From positions 653,368-717,367 of the forward strand of contig QANU01112481.1 of the NCBI GenBank assembly GCA_003254905.1: a stretch of 64,000 nucleotides of DNA, given 5' to 3'. Position 1 is the stretch's first letter; each line of letters begins with the position of its first letter. The DNA is from Nissolia schottii (Eukaryota > Streptophyta > Magnoliopsida > Fabales > Fabaceae). Made by a program: the position numbers and the translations under genes. Below the pieces are notes generated by a model, which was not told where the DNA came from, ran no database searches, and worked only from the letters and a program-made list of their open reading frames with translations. This document shows positions 23,463 to 34,951 of this stretch, piece after piece.

Positions 23463-24051
23463 GTATAATTATTAGACCGTGTTTAGTAACAAAAACAAAG
23501 TAGAAAAATAAATCATGAAGATAGAAATTTATGTACTTTTTATATTTTATTAAAGATGAATTGGAGGAATAGAATTTTTTTTGTTTTTATTCTCGTGTCT
23601 TTGTCTCTCTCTATCTTGTTTACAACCTTAAAATAATGACAAAATTTATATCAAATTCTTTTTATTTATTATATTCATTTCTCAAATCACATAAACAATT
23701 GATTTTTTTTTAGATAAGTCTATATTTTTTTATTTACTTGCAAAAAGGTAATCGCTTGTCCTTGTGTGATTTGAGAAATGGATAGAAATAACTTGATCCG
23801 AGTTTTTATCCTTAAAATAAACAACATTGTGACAACAATACATAGAAATGTGTAAGGTCTATGGTGAAGAAAATAGATCTTTTTTAAAATTGGTCATATT
23901 TAGTCACGTGAACAAAAATAAAGACAAATTTTAAATAAGTAGAGTCGTCGTAAAATTGGTAGGGTCCAATTCAAACTTTGATATTTTTATCTCTTTCTCT
24001 TTACATGACCAATTTTGACATGAGAGCATCAATTCCCATCAAGGTGAATCT
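23463..24051. other. AT-rich spacer
   Basis: Nothing that I can support before the plastid-derived insert. Confidence 0.4.
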
Positions 24052-24284
24052 CTCCATAGTGATTCATATACAACATCTTTTTCTTTTATCAAAGGTTCTA
24101 CCAATTGGTATGTTTCTGCAAATAATTGGAATTTAGTTTCTTGATCCGGATCTTCAATTTTTGGAAACTTATAGAGTTCTTCTTTTAAGTCCCGATCAAT
24201 GAACCTACAAAATCCTTCAAATTGTATTTGATTCAACCCCGGTATTGTAGACATTCCTGCATTTTCACCCCCAATCATTTTCAA
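24052..24284 (-). pseudogene. rpoB: Plastid RNA polymerase beta subunit, N-terminal fragment (NUPT)
   Basis: The minus strand reads [19 protein letters not shown], then [14 protein letters not shown] and [19 protein letters not shown], the highly conserved start of plastid RpoB (the beta subunit of the plastid-encoded polymerase, normally about 1,070 residues). Only some 75 residues remain; after VYESL the match ends abruptly near 24052, where the plastid protein would continue into its LTYSSELYV-type line. It is a truncated nuclear relic with no plausible expression as a polymerase subunit. Confidence 0.88.
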
Positions 24285-24296
24285 TTTCCCCTTTAT

Positions 24297-24713
24297 AGAA
24301 ATCTACTATATGACCATTAACTAAAACATGTCTATGGTTAACTAATTGGTGGGCTTGAGGAGTAGTCGAAGCCATACCCAATAGAAAAAGTATGCGTGGC
24401 GGGCTTGAGGAATAGTCGAAGCCGTACCCAATCGAAAAAGTATGTTATCCAAACGCATTTCAAGTAATTGTAGTAAAACCTGACCGGTTGACCCTTTTGC
24501 TTTTCTTGCGATACAAACGTATTTAAGCAATTGTCGTTCTGTAAGACTATAATGAAAACGCAATTTTTGTTTTTCTTCTAAACGAATACGATATTGAGAT
24601 TTGTAACTGGAGCGCGATTGGTTTCGAAGTTTGCTTTTGATTGTAGGCTTTTTATTAGTTAGTCTGGGTAAAGCCCCCAAACGGCGTATTTTTTTGAAAC
24701 TGTAACGTGACAT
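24297..24713 (-). pseudogene. rps4: Plastid ribosomal protein S4, 5' part (NUPT)
   Basis: Starting from ATG at 24713 the minus strand reads [20 protein letters not shown], then [34 protein letters not shown] and [16 protein letters not shown], unmistakably S4 of the plastid small ribosomal subunit (about 200 residues when whole). The residues expected after MSRY are three short compared with the common form. Near residue 104 a tandem duplication of about 49 bases shifts the frame, and after the [14 protein letters not shown] stretch the sequence jumps to rpoB. It is a relic of plastid-to-nucleus transfer. Confidence 0.9.
24350..24447. repeat. Tandem duplication of ~49 bases inside the rps4 relic
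   Basis: GGGCTTGAGGAGTAGTCGAA at about 24352 recurs as GGGCTTGAGGAATAGTCGAA at about 24401, both running on to CCNTACCCAATNGAAAAAGT. The two copies differ at several sites, so the duplication is not recent. Confidence 0.85.
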
Positions 24714-24905
24714 AAAGGCTCCTTTTTTTAATTGAGAATTTCCTAAAAAAAAAAAATAAACCAAACTAAATCACACATATGATAAATGAAGTGAAATCCA
24801 CTAAAGTATTGTAGTACAGAGAATAATTTTTTGAATTCTATCAATAGAAGACTTTCTTTTAGTCAAGGATTGTGTGATTCTTTTATCCAAAGAGAAACAA
24901 ATACA

Positions 24906-27254
24906 AAATGGTCATAGAGACCACAGCAGAGATAAAGCGGTATAATCCCATATATGCCAACGACAAAAGTCATATGAAGATACTAAAGAGAGGAGGCATA
25001 ATAAATAAATAAAAAACAAAAACGCATTTAAAAAAAAAACTAGACAAAGAGATACGATTGGATAGTGATTAAAGCGTGTGTTATCTTGTGCCCAGCTAAA
25101 GGAGCATCCTCAAAGGTAACTGCAGTCATCTTCATCAAAGCATAGCCTCTTCCCAGTGTTGTCAACTATAGGTTCCAGTGATCTCCTCTTTGAAATTCCT
25201 GCGAACATACTACTTTTGTGGATTTCCCTAGCCATAACTATCAATTTGGTCCTTTTTTGCAGTAGGGTTAATTTTGACTCTTCATGCCCCTGTTGAAGGT
25301 TATAATTGTTTAAAGACCATGGATTACCATGTTCACATTTGAGGATGTTTGAAAAAGTCTTGAGGATCGTCGAAGTCGGTTACAGGGGCGCAATCTTGCA
25401 TAGTCAAAGCATATTTGATTCACTATACCTAGATCCCAAACCAACAATAGAGGTGTCACGTTCAAGATTAACATTGCAGATACAAACATCGATAAGTGAA
25501 GGTGACACTCAGGGATGCAACAACGAATAATGAAGGAAATGACCAATGCCAATAGAAACAACAACCCAAGGACCAGAGACGCACTAAGGCAAAAATCATG
25601 ATAGCATAAAGGAGACAATGGGGCGCACAAGGACGGAGCCAAACAAGGAAATCATACTCATGGAGGCGAGGAAGGTGGACACATGAAGCTGAAATCAAAC
25701 CGTACTAGGGCGAAGGGGGGTTGTGCGCTAAGGTGCATAGGAGTAGAGCAACACAAAGGGTGGCTGCTAGGGTTTCCATTGCAACAATAGTAAAGTCAGA
25801 AATAAATAGAGATTAGAAGATAAGAGCATCATTGGCTCGTGTATTCTTGTTTTTCATTTTCTTGTTTGGTATTGCTATGTGGTTATCTTAAAGTTGTTCA
25901 TTTTAATTGTCATACCATCATTTCTCCTTTTATGTTCTTTTTGTTTTCTTAGTTTAATTGAATATTCTAAGAACACTTATTAAACAAGTAAAATTAAATC
26001 CTTTTTAAGTATTCAATGTATTTAATAACAAGAAAACTTAAAAGTGTGAATATTGACATTTTCTTAATTAGTGTTTGAAAGACATTTTCTAATAAAATCC
26101 TATATTATTGATATAAAAGAGATTTTCATTATTATTTAATCTTATATCATTACATTAACAAAATAATTAAGCTTAGTACCCTAAGATTACGTTTGGTATC
26201 AGAACAAGATAAGAGGGTAGACGCACGAGGATAGCGACAAAGAAAATTTGTCCCTCTAGGCCCAATTTAGTGTCCTCTTAGGCAATTTTTTTATCCCCTC
26301 TGTCCTAACTTTAGTGAAATATAAAAAATACATGAATTTTTGTCACCTGTTATGTCCCTAGCACCAAAAATAACTTAAATGTACTGATTAAGTAGGCTAA
26401 AGTGAAATGTTTTTTTTTTTTAAAATTCTCAATGCATTCAATATTTTTAAAAACTTAAAATTTTTATTTTCAATAAAAAATTTACCACTTTCATAAAATT
26501 AAAAAAAATCAAAACACTCATTATTTTATAGTTTTATGTACAATAACTCATGATTGAATGATAACATAGATTTTTTTTCCATACTAATATTGTATAGTAT
26601 TTGAACATTTTTTTTAATAATTGATTATGTATTCATAGAATGTCAAGTAAAATTATATTCAAACTACTTATTAAGCAATACTAAAATATGGAAAAATAAT
26701 ATGTGTATTTATTTGATGTGAAAAATCATATCGATTTATATTTTATTTATTATTGGATGAGATATTATTAGGATGTAAGTCTTGTTAGAATCACATCTAA
26801 TAATAATAAATAATGTTAAAATATATATTTATAATTTTTTTATTATATTTTAATTTAATTTAAATTGATTCTGTCATTGCATTTTGATTTTATTTTTGAC
26901 TTATAAATAGACTTATGTCCAACTACACAACAATACAACATTTCTGCAATACAAATCTTTGAATAATTTCTTTACCTATTATTTTTAACATGTGAGTCGA
27001 CACAATTTCTCAAAAAGACTGATAGATCACAATCTTCCTTTCATAGATAGGTAGCTATTAACGTCTCCTCCATCCGTTTCTCTCTACCCTCCAAATTATT
27101 CAATCACATACATTCACCTCACACACCCACAATCACTGTTTATACACTTTAGTTTTATATTATATTATATTTTATTATATTTTATTTATATTCTATATTC
27201 TATAGTGTATATTATAAATAGGTGGGATCAGTATGTTGATGGGGTTTGCTTTCT
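24906..27254. other. Intergenic sequence with possible gene scraps
   Basis: Apart from the weak candidate at 25290-25530 no gene is supported. A short minus-strand frame near 25240-25120 (MAREIHKSSMFAGISKRR..) has no relatives that I recognise. Around 26185-26360 there is sequence of the type seen in the Tourist-like MITE at 51394 (ACGTTTGGTATCAGAACAAG), perhaps an old relative. From 27150 to 27230 the sequence is nearly pure A/T ahead of the gap, and it may hold the promoter of the fucosyltransferase gene. Confidence 0.4.
25290..25530 (+). pseudogene. Possible SWIM zinc-finger scrap of a FAR1/MULE-type protein
   Basis: The plus frame reads FKDHGLPCSHLRMFEKV, close to the second half of the SWIM finger (C-x-C ... 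F...G.PCSH) in FAR1-related proteins and Mutator transposases, followed by a plausible tail. The first cysteine pair is not in frame and a stop lies just upstream, so this is at most a relic. It could also be chance. Confidence 0.3.
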
Positions 27255-27790
27255 NNNNNNNNNNNNNNNNNNNNNNNNNNNNNNNNNNNNNNNNNNNNNN
27301 NNNNNNNNNNNNNNNNNNNNNNNNNNNNNNNNNNNNNNNNNNNNNNNNNNNNNNNNNNNNNNNNNNNNNNNNNNNNNNNNNNNNNNNNNNNNNNNNNNNN
27401 NNNNNNNNNNNNNNNNNNNNNNNNNNNNNNNNNNNNNNNNNNNNNNNNNNNNNNNNNNNNNNNNNNNNNNNNNNNNNNNNNNNNNNNNNNNNNNNNNNNN
27501 NNNNNNNNNNNNNNNNNNNNNNNNNNNNNNNNNNNNNNNNNNNNNNNNNNNNNNNNNNNNNNNNNNNNNNNNNNNNNNNNNNNNNNNNNNNNNNNNNNNN
27601 NNNNNNNNNNNNNNNNNNNNNNNNNNNNNNNNNNNNNNNNNNNNNNNNNNNNNNNNNNNNNNNNNNNNNNNNNNNNNNNNNNNNNNNNNNNNNNNNNNNN
27701 NNNNNNNNNNNNNNNNNNNNNNNNNNNNNNNNNNNNNNNNNNNNNNNNNNNNNNNNNNNNNNNNNNNNNNNNNNNNNNNNNNNNNNNNNN
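27255..27790. other. Sequence gap (536 N)
   Basis: Unresolved bases upstream of the fucosyltransferase gene, probably hiding its first exon(s). A (TA)n run at about 27796-27826 abuts the gap and may have caused the assembly break. Confidence 0.99.
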
Positions 27791-27792
27791 TT

Positions 27793-27826
<34 letters not shown>

Positions 27827-27830
<4 letters not shown>

Positions 27831-28933
27831 AAGCTGGGGGGTGAAGAAAATATTGCGTTTAGGTTTTTGTTTTAGCATTTAAGAGGAAAAAAATGAAAGT
27901 GGATTGAAACTGCTGATGGTTAGATTTAATGCTTGCGGTGAACATATTTATTGTGTCAACTTGAATGGAAGGAGTCAACAACTGAGGCTTTATGGCTGTA
28001 GTAGTTTAATTTGGATTGGTGTGGTTGGTTAAATTTGTCTAACTAATTAATGAGGCTATTAATTGTAGATCACGCACATCATAGGGTTTCAGGACACGCG
28101 TTACTTTCATTTTGATGTGGCGGGTGAGAGGAATTGGATTGTTGTGTTTGCTTGTTAGAGGGGAAAAAAGAGGGAATTAGAGAGCAAATCTTGGATCCCT
28201 TGTTTGCTGGCCTCTTAGCACATGCATTTTTGTCTTGTGAAAAAGTAAAAAAAGAGTAAAACAAAATATATCATTCAGTGAGAAATATATAAAATTGTAG
28301 GGCAAATTACATTGATTTGAGGCTCGGCAATGTTACACAAACCCCCATGATTTGTAGAAACATGTACTTACCTAACCTGGAATTTAGATAATATTACACC
28401 TGGTACCCTTGTATTTTTGGAATATATGTGAGCACCCTTGTAAGCATGGCACTGAGTACCCCATCCGACATGTCAGTGTAGGCATAACCAAATCGGGGGG
28501 GTGTCGTGAGTAATATAGCCTAACCACATGGGAGGTCATTGTAATGGAAGGCTTCACTAGTTTTCATCAGGAACTATTAACTTTCATAATGACTGTTGGC
28601 TTCTGAAACCCTATGAGTGACTTCACATGTGATTTGGCTCTAGGAGAACTTCTTTCACAGTGAAGTTGTCAAGAGGGGTGGGTGTATTATTGCATTTTAC
28701 TCTCAGTGGCCATGTTTTAGTCTTTGTTTCACCTTCAAAGAGTCCCGTAAATTTTGTCATCCATAATATATTTCTAGCAAGATCATCATTTCAGAGATGA
28801 TCCATACTCCAGAACATCATTATGTTCATGCTTCCTTGTTCCTAATCTTTTGTTTAGCACCGGCACATGTAATCAACAATTAGTTTATTGGCTTCCAGTG
28901 CCTTGTGTATAACTTGCTATTTTGCTTATGTAG
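27827..28933. other. Probable first intron or upstream region of the fucosyltransferase gene
   Basis: No exon can be called. The stretch ends in a good acceptor (TTATGTAG at 28926-28933) before the first visible exon, so at least its right part is intron. A piece at 28300-28350 (GGCAAATTACATTGATTTG) resembles the end of the MITE at 56147. Confidence 0.4.
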
Positions 28934-31900
28934 GAAATGAATCCTATAAAACCTAGGCACTCACGTCTTCTCAGGAGTGCTGTGCAACGTGAAACAGTAA
29001 GTGTTAATTGAGCAGTGAATACATGTTCAAATGATTTTTGACTGGCTTGTGTTCGTGCTCATTTGTACTAACTATTTTCTCTTTAAATAGCCAACATCAC
29101 GGCTTTCTGAACTGTGGGCACCTCTTGAAAACCAAGGATGGAAACCTTTTGTTGAATCTAGAAACAAGCCAAGTGAGTGAAATTATTATGATTTACTCTA
29201 TTGTTTGTCATGTCTTTTGAGAACACATGACATTTTGATATCTCCACCAGTTCATTTAATCTTTCCGTGACTGGCACTTGTATTGAAGCAGCACTACCAG
29301 AGCAATCTGAGGGCTATATCCAGGTATTTCTTGATGGTGGCTTGAACCAGCAAAGGATGGGGGTAGGTATTTAAAGTTTATTAATGATATCAGAAGTTTT
29401 ATTGTTTGTTTGCATATAAAACATGTCTAATTTGTGCTGATTGTTTATTTTGCTTAGATATGCGATGCAGTCGCTGTTGCAAAGATACTGAATGCAACTC
29501 TTGTGATCCCATACCTTGAAATAAATCCTGTTTGGAAAGATTCAAGGTAAGTGCAGAAACCATTCATGCACTTCTGTTGCATTTTTATCCCATGGATTGT
29601 GTGTGATGTAGCATTCTGAGGTCGCTTATGTTTTGTCTGCAGCTCCTTCTCGGATATATTTGATGTGGATCACTTCATTGATGCATTGAAGGATGATATT
29701 TCTATAGTTAGAGAGCTGCCTGAAGAGTACTCCTGGAGCACAAGGGAGTACTATTCCATTGCTATTCGAGCAACCAGAATCAAGGCTGCACCCGTTCATG
29801 CTACAGCCAATTGGTATCTAGATAATGTTTTGCCCGTTCTACAGAGGTTGGTAACTGCACGAGTCTATTACTTCAACTGCTAATGCACGGCTTGAATGTT
29901 CAGGAGCAATAATTTTATGCATTGTTGATTCAATGATTAAGCTAGAAAATGCTCATAAGTGCAACTACTTTAGCATTTCCCATGTACAATTATCAAACTG
30001 AGAACCTCTTCTAAACATTGTTCTGATTATCATTACTTCTTAAATGTTCTATATAAACATGGTGCGCAAGTTGACAATGTGGTAACTATCACCACTTTGT
30101 TATGTGCTTCAAGTCAATATGTTAAAATAAGTTTGAGGTGGGCATTTGCTATTTTTTAAGTGCCTCTGTCTACGTTGTATCATGCTGTGTTCAAGTCAAA
30201 AAGAATAATTTTTTAAATGAACAAGACTCTGGTGCATGGACACGACACTCACATGGTGTGTCCTTGCTTTATGGCCCTTAAATAATTATTGATCAAATAC
30301 AATTTATTGATCCAAAGGTTAATAGATACCTACTTTCTCTCTTTAGAGAGTTCTTTATGTGTTGATGCCATCATTGTACATTTTTTCAAATAATAGCTTC
30401 TTATTCCTGGTATGTGTTATTTCATGCAGTTATGGTATTGCTGCAATCTCTCCATTTTCTCACCGTCTGTCTTTTGACACCTTGCCTATGGATATCCAAC
30501 ACCTGCGCTGTAAGGTCAACTTTCAAGCTCTGGCCTTTGTTCCTTATATCAGAACACTTGGAGATGCCCTTATAAGCCGCCTGCGCTATCCTCAACTCTC
30601 TGCTGGAGAAGTGGGCACAAACTACCTTCAAGAGGTCACCGGTGCAGGCGGTAGTGAAAGTGCAGGGAAATTTGTTGTTCTACACCTTCGATTTGATAAG
30701 GTATTTCCCTTTTTTGTCTATTGATAATCTTCTATCTATACGAGGTTGTAATGTTTTTGTTTCTGTCTGTTTCTTGTTTCTTTTATTGTGGTGGTACAAC
30801 TATCTCCGCATTATGAGAGTGCTTGACTTGCATCCACTTGGCAGTGGGCACCTTATAATGCAATTATTGCTTATCAGGGAAGAGGTAAATATTGCTGGAG
30901 AATATGAATTGTTATACTAAATCTGTAAAATTGCCACATTTATGGATGAGAATTATTTTCAGTTCACAACATAGGATATTGGAATGGAAGTTACACCTGG
31001 GTGAAACATTCACTCTGTCACTCTATTCCTATGCATTTATCTGTAAATTAGGAGTTAAGCTTTATAAAATGGCCCTTTTTTTTTGGCAGGATATGGCAGC
31101 CCATTCAGCCTGTGATTTTGGCGGGGGAAAAGCCGAAAAATTGGCCCTTGCAAAGTATAGACAGGTGATTTGGCAGGGAAGGGTTCTTAATTCCCAATTC
31201 ACAGATGAAGAGTTGAGGAGTCAGGGCCGTTGCCCGATGACTCCAGAAGAGATTGGATTATTGCTGGCAGCTTTGGGATTCGACAACAGCACTCGTCTAT
31301 ATCTTGCCTCTCACAAGGTTTCTAATCATGTTCCTTAGTTTGACATTTCAGAGACTTGTTGTCTTGTCCGTTTAGCGCAGTGCTTATCATTGGAAAATGG
31401 TTCTGTTTTACCTCTCTTTAATCGAAGTAGTTGTTCTTTCCAGGTCTATGGCGGAGAAGCAAGGATTTCAACTTTGAGGCAATTGTTTCCTCTGATGGAA
31501 GACAAAAAGAGCCTCACTTCATCCGAGGAGCGTATTCAGATAAGGGGAAAAGCTTCTCTATTAGCTGCACTTGATTACTACGTTGGCATGCATAGTGACA
31601 TCTTCATTTCTGCTTCCCCAGGAAATATGCACAACGCAATGGTGAGTTTTGCCTGATGTTTTTTTAAGTTCAAATTACTCTCCAATGGATTTTCTATCCG
31701 ATGGCTTGAAGAATCTGCAATGCTATGTTATTTCTTCTTAACTAGTCCTGAATGATGATGGACTAATATATTTGGAAATGGATCATCTCGTGAAAATTTC
31801 GTATGTGATGTGGCCCCAAACTTTGCATGGCCATGTCAACGATGAAAACCTATGCATGGCCATGTCATGTGAAATTTTCATAGGATTCATTAGTATTATA

Positions 31901-32435
31901 TTGGAATTGTCATACTCGTTACGAAGTGCCTTGTAGGCACACACACAGAATTGAACTTCCAGTAAACAAGTGACACTGAAATATTTGTCACAAGGGAATT
32001 ATTTAGAAAAAAAACCTGTATTTGAAACTGTCAACAAAGTTTGTTTTGAAAATTTAAACTAAATGTCATTCACTTATATTAGTATACAACTAAGAAGCAC
32101 CTGCATCGGCACGGGGCATGCCACATGACACATCAATACACTAATTTCAAAATTTTATATGACACAACACAGCATATGTAAGTGTAAAATTAAATATCTA
32201 ATGGTCGATGTTTGGATGATGATAGGTTGGACACAGAACATACTTGAACTTAAAGACTATAAGGCCAAACATGGCATTGATGGGCCAACTCTTCCTGAAC
32301 AAAACTATTGAGTGGTCAGAGTTCCAGAACTCGGTGATTGAAGGTCACCAAAATAGAGAAGGCCAACTCAGGCTGAGAAGGCCTAAACAATCCATATATA
32401 CATACCCTGCTCCTGATTGCATGTGCCAAGCTTAG
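28934..32435 (+). CDS. O-fucosyltransferase family protein (plant GT106-type), 5' end missing
   Basis: Nine exons: 28934-28996, 29091-29172, 29289-29362, 29458-29546, 29643-29846, 30430-30700, 31090-31317, 31444-31641, 32226-32435, all with GT/AG borders and matching phases, giving 472 residues to the TAG stop. Family landmarks: [18 protein letters not shown] (nucleotide-sugar side), [19 protein letters not shown] (the conserved HxRF(E/D)KD line holding the key Arg), [16 protein letters not shown], and [20 protein letters not shown]. Such enzymes are type II Golgi membrane proteins; related ones affect cell-wall polysaccharides and adhesion. The expected N-terminal anchor is not present, so the first exon probably lies in the gap at 27255-27790. 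The Met at codon 2 of the first visible exon is unlikely to be the true start. The acceptor and substrate cannot be read from sequence. Confidence 0.92.
29286..29291 (+). promoter_or_regulatory. NAGNAG tandem splice acceptor
   Basis: The acceptor of the third visible exon is AAGCAG, two AGs three bases apart. Using the first (exon from 29289) or second (from 29292) gives proteins that differ by one alanine, in the linker before [10 protein letters not shown]. Such sites are often spliced both ways; whether this one is cannot be told from the genome. Confidence 0.6.
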
Positions 32436-33357
32436 TAGTATACTTACAGAATCATTGTTCACGGATGAGTAGTTTCCCTTGTATTTTATATAGTTCGGTG
32501 TCCTTATTATTTGACCATTTGTATCTGGTGAAAATAAAAAAAAGCATGTCCACTCTCTCCTATTCATATATGGGTTTGTTACTGATGTTCTTGGTAAGAG
32601 TGCTTCAGAGTTTGTGTATTTGTGTGGGGGGAATGTATTATGAGATGATAGCATTCTTAGCAGGAGCAATATCTATTTAGTTATATTATTGTTTCTAGTT
32701 TATGATTCAATAACAGGAGCCATAGTGTTGTTTATCATTCAATCATCTATTTATCTATTTATAATATATAATTTTTGATACAAGCTCTTTACATAGTCAC
32801 ATCAGACTATTTACCAAGTTGGTAACTTCTCAACGGAGCACTAATCTCATGATTCTCTTCTACTTCCTCTAATTTTCCTCCTAAGATCCCTTCTTTCTAA
32901 ACCTCCTTCCCAATCCCATCATCTCCTTAATCTCATCATCCCCATCCCCATTCTAATCCATTTTCCGTCCTCTAAGCGACTTCTTGCATTTTGCCATTGC
33001 TCACTCACGTTATTGCATTCCGTTGTTGAAGCTCCACTTTATTGTTGTCGTTCAGGCTTTTATATATTGTCACTAATCGAGACGTGCTTTGTAGTTGTTG
33101 GAATGGAGGTCGTGTAGCCTTGAGCTCTTCTATCTCCATGTCATGTTGCCACCTATCAATAAAAAAATCCTATCAAGGATTTTGATTCACCTTTGCCTGG
33201 CTAGAGTTGCTCCCGTTGGGTTTGCCTCGCTTCCACTTGACATCTACTCTTAAATGTGTGCAACAACACTCAACTGTTCAGACGTGTCTCCATCCGTCAT
33301 GGTCTCGAGCATTCCATTCACCACACCCATGGTGTCACTATGACCAAGTTGAACAAA
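32436..33357. other. 3' flank and intergenic sequence
   Basis: The first 250 bases are the likely 3' UTR of the fucosyltransferase gene (an AATAAA-like stretch near 32530). Beyond 32740 nothing recognisable was found. Confidence 0.45.
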
Positions 33358-33371
33358 ATTGGTTTTGAAAA

Positions 33372-33822
33372 CTATTAGGCACACATGTATTTGTTATGAA
33401 CTGAATCATAAAAGCTCATTCTAGAGGCCCATACCCGAGGATCCGCGGAGCGACCCGACTTGACCTAAGCTTCTCCCTAGCAAGTCACTAATGTAACAGC
33501 TCGAGATACTCTCCCCCTAGGAGATAACAACACGACCCAAGAGAATCTCCCCCCAGCGAACCTCACGACCAGAAATATCCTCTTCCTAGCGCATCACGCG
33601 GAAGAGTTCCCAACACACGGGTATCACGCAGGTATTTAACCCTAGGCCGCATCCCAGGTACGCCAAGAACCAAACTCACTCTTAATTACCCTTATCCCTC
33701 GTTCCTTCACTGACTTGAGCGTTGGAGTCCTTGCAGGTATCCATGTCGACTCAGCGAACTCGTGGCCGCAGAGAAGCTCCAGGATCCTGTTTGGACCGAG
33801 GAACCTACTTCGACATTGTATC
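33372..33822. mobile_element. LTR-like fossil fragment of gypsy type
   Basis: A GC-richer insert holding phrases familiar from legume gypsy LTRs, such as CACTGACTTGAGCGTTGGAG and CCTTGCAGGT, plus ACGCCAAGAACCAAACTCAC. No coding part is present, so it is a solo or partial LTR. It is bracketed by a 14-base direct repeat ATTGGTTTTGAAAA (33358-33371, 33823-33836), longer than LTR integrases normally leave. Old and broken. Confidence 0.5.
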
Positions 33823-33836
33823 ATTGGTTTTGAAAA

Positions 33837-34328
33837 TTGGGTTTGCTTCACCAAAGTGACTAATCTAACATGTGCTTTATGCACAACTTAATTTTATGTG
33901 GACAAAAAGTGGGGTGCTTCCTCAATTTTATATGGCAACATAAATTTACTTCATCAATGTAGATTGACACTAGTTGCATCATTAATAGCTTTGCAGAGGT
34001 CGATATTGTTGATATGCAAAAACAATTTAATTCTAAAGTTCAAAGGACTGTCAGTCTGTCTTCCAAATAGTGTTTTAGTAGCATATCAGAATATTGTTTC
34101 TGCATAACCTCCAAAACTTCCAGAGACTCCATAGAGATATCCTTGGTATCCTTCTTTACCTATGTTTCCTATAGAGCTCTACTATTTTCACCGGATTCCT
34201 TCTAATTTCTTGGTTGGTTGTATCAAAGTACTTAATAGAAAATTCCTTAAAGTTGAATATAAGAGATTTATTTTTATAGTAGAAGATGAGGAATTTTTTT
34301 TTTCTTTAATAATTAACCCTTATCTTTA
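33837..34328. other. Intergenic sequence
   Basis: AT-rich sequence with no supported feature. Confidence 0.4.
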
Positions 34329-34340
34329 TTACACTTACAT

Positions 34341-34444
34341 ATTTTTTTGGTACTTCAAAAATTATATTCAATGAGGTTCAAACTTAGAACCTTATGCATA
34401 TTATTCAAACCCCTTACCGCTAGACCGATCCTAATGACTTATTG
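34341..34444 (-). mobile_element. Short tRNA-derived SINE
   Basis: About 104 bases between 12-base direct repeats that differ at one site, TTACACTTACAT (34329-34340) and TTACACTTATAT (34445-34456). On the minus strand there is a box A-like line (GGTCTAGCGGTAAGG) and a box B-like line (GTTCTAAGTTTGAACC), then a tail. Length, tRNA-like promoter and duplication fit a small plant SINE. Confidence 0.7.
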
Positions 34445-34456
34445 TTACACTTATAT

Positions 34457-34951
34457 TGCATCAAGTAAAAAATTACTATGTCATAATAAATTATAAAACA
34501 TATATAAATGTGTTTTCAATAACTTAAAATACTTACGCATTGCATGGGTCTATATCACTAAGCGTGAGTCAGTCAGAAAATTATCCTAAGACAAAGACAA
34601 TTATAAGTTTTATGTTTTTCATCTTCATCTCAAAGCATGTTTCTGTTCTCATTATTTCCGAGTACGAACTAAAATTATCTTTGAATAGATATTTCCCTTT
34701 CTCATATACATTGTTGAAACAGCAAAAGTAATGAAATGTGTGGCAAGATAGCCCCAAAGACCTTTCTTGTAAGAACAACAAAGAAATGTGACGATAAATA
34801 TATACAGCTTCTGTGTGGGGTGAGTTTCATTCTGGTTCAAAGTCAACAGTGTGCTGAACTTGGAACACTGAGCCTTCAAACAACTAGCTAGTTAAACTAA
34901 CTGATTATCACTAGATAGCAGACATTCTCCACTTGGAACAACCACTATCTC
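34457..34951. other. Region between a SINE and the MSL stop codon
   Basis: Includes the 3' UTR of the minus-strand channel gene just left of 34952. No other gene is supported. Confidence 0.5.

Larger units (their letters stand above)
24052..24905 (-). other. Nuclear copy of plastid DNA (NUPT), rearranged
   Basis: Two plastid gene fragments in the same orientation lie end to end: the start of rpoB (24052-24284) and the first half of rps4 (24297-24713), followed by sequence consistent with the region upstream of plastid rps4 to about 24905. In ordinary plastomes these genes are tens of kilobases apart, so the insert is composite or was rearranged after transfer. Divergence and a frame-breaking duplication show it is not a functional copy. 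Edges are approximate. Confidence 0.85.

Noticed and set aside
27205-27875. Frames spanning the gap
   Set aside because: They consist almost wholly of unresolved bases and a (TA)n run.
33642-33884. Minus-strand frame of 80 codons
   Set aside because: Lies within and across the edge of the LTR-like fragment; no domain.
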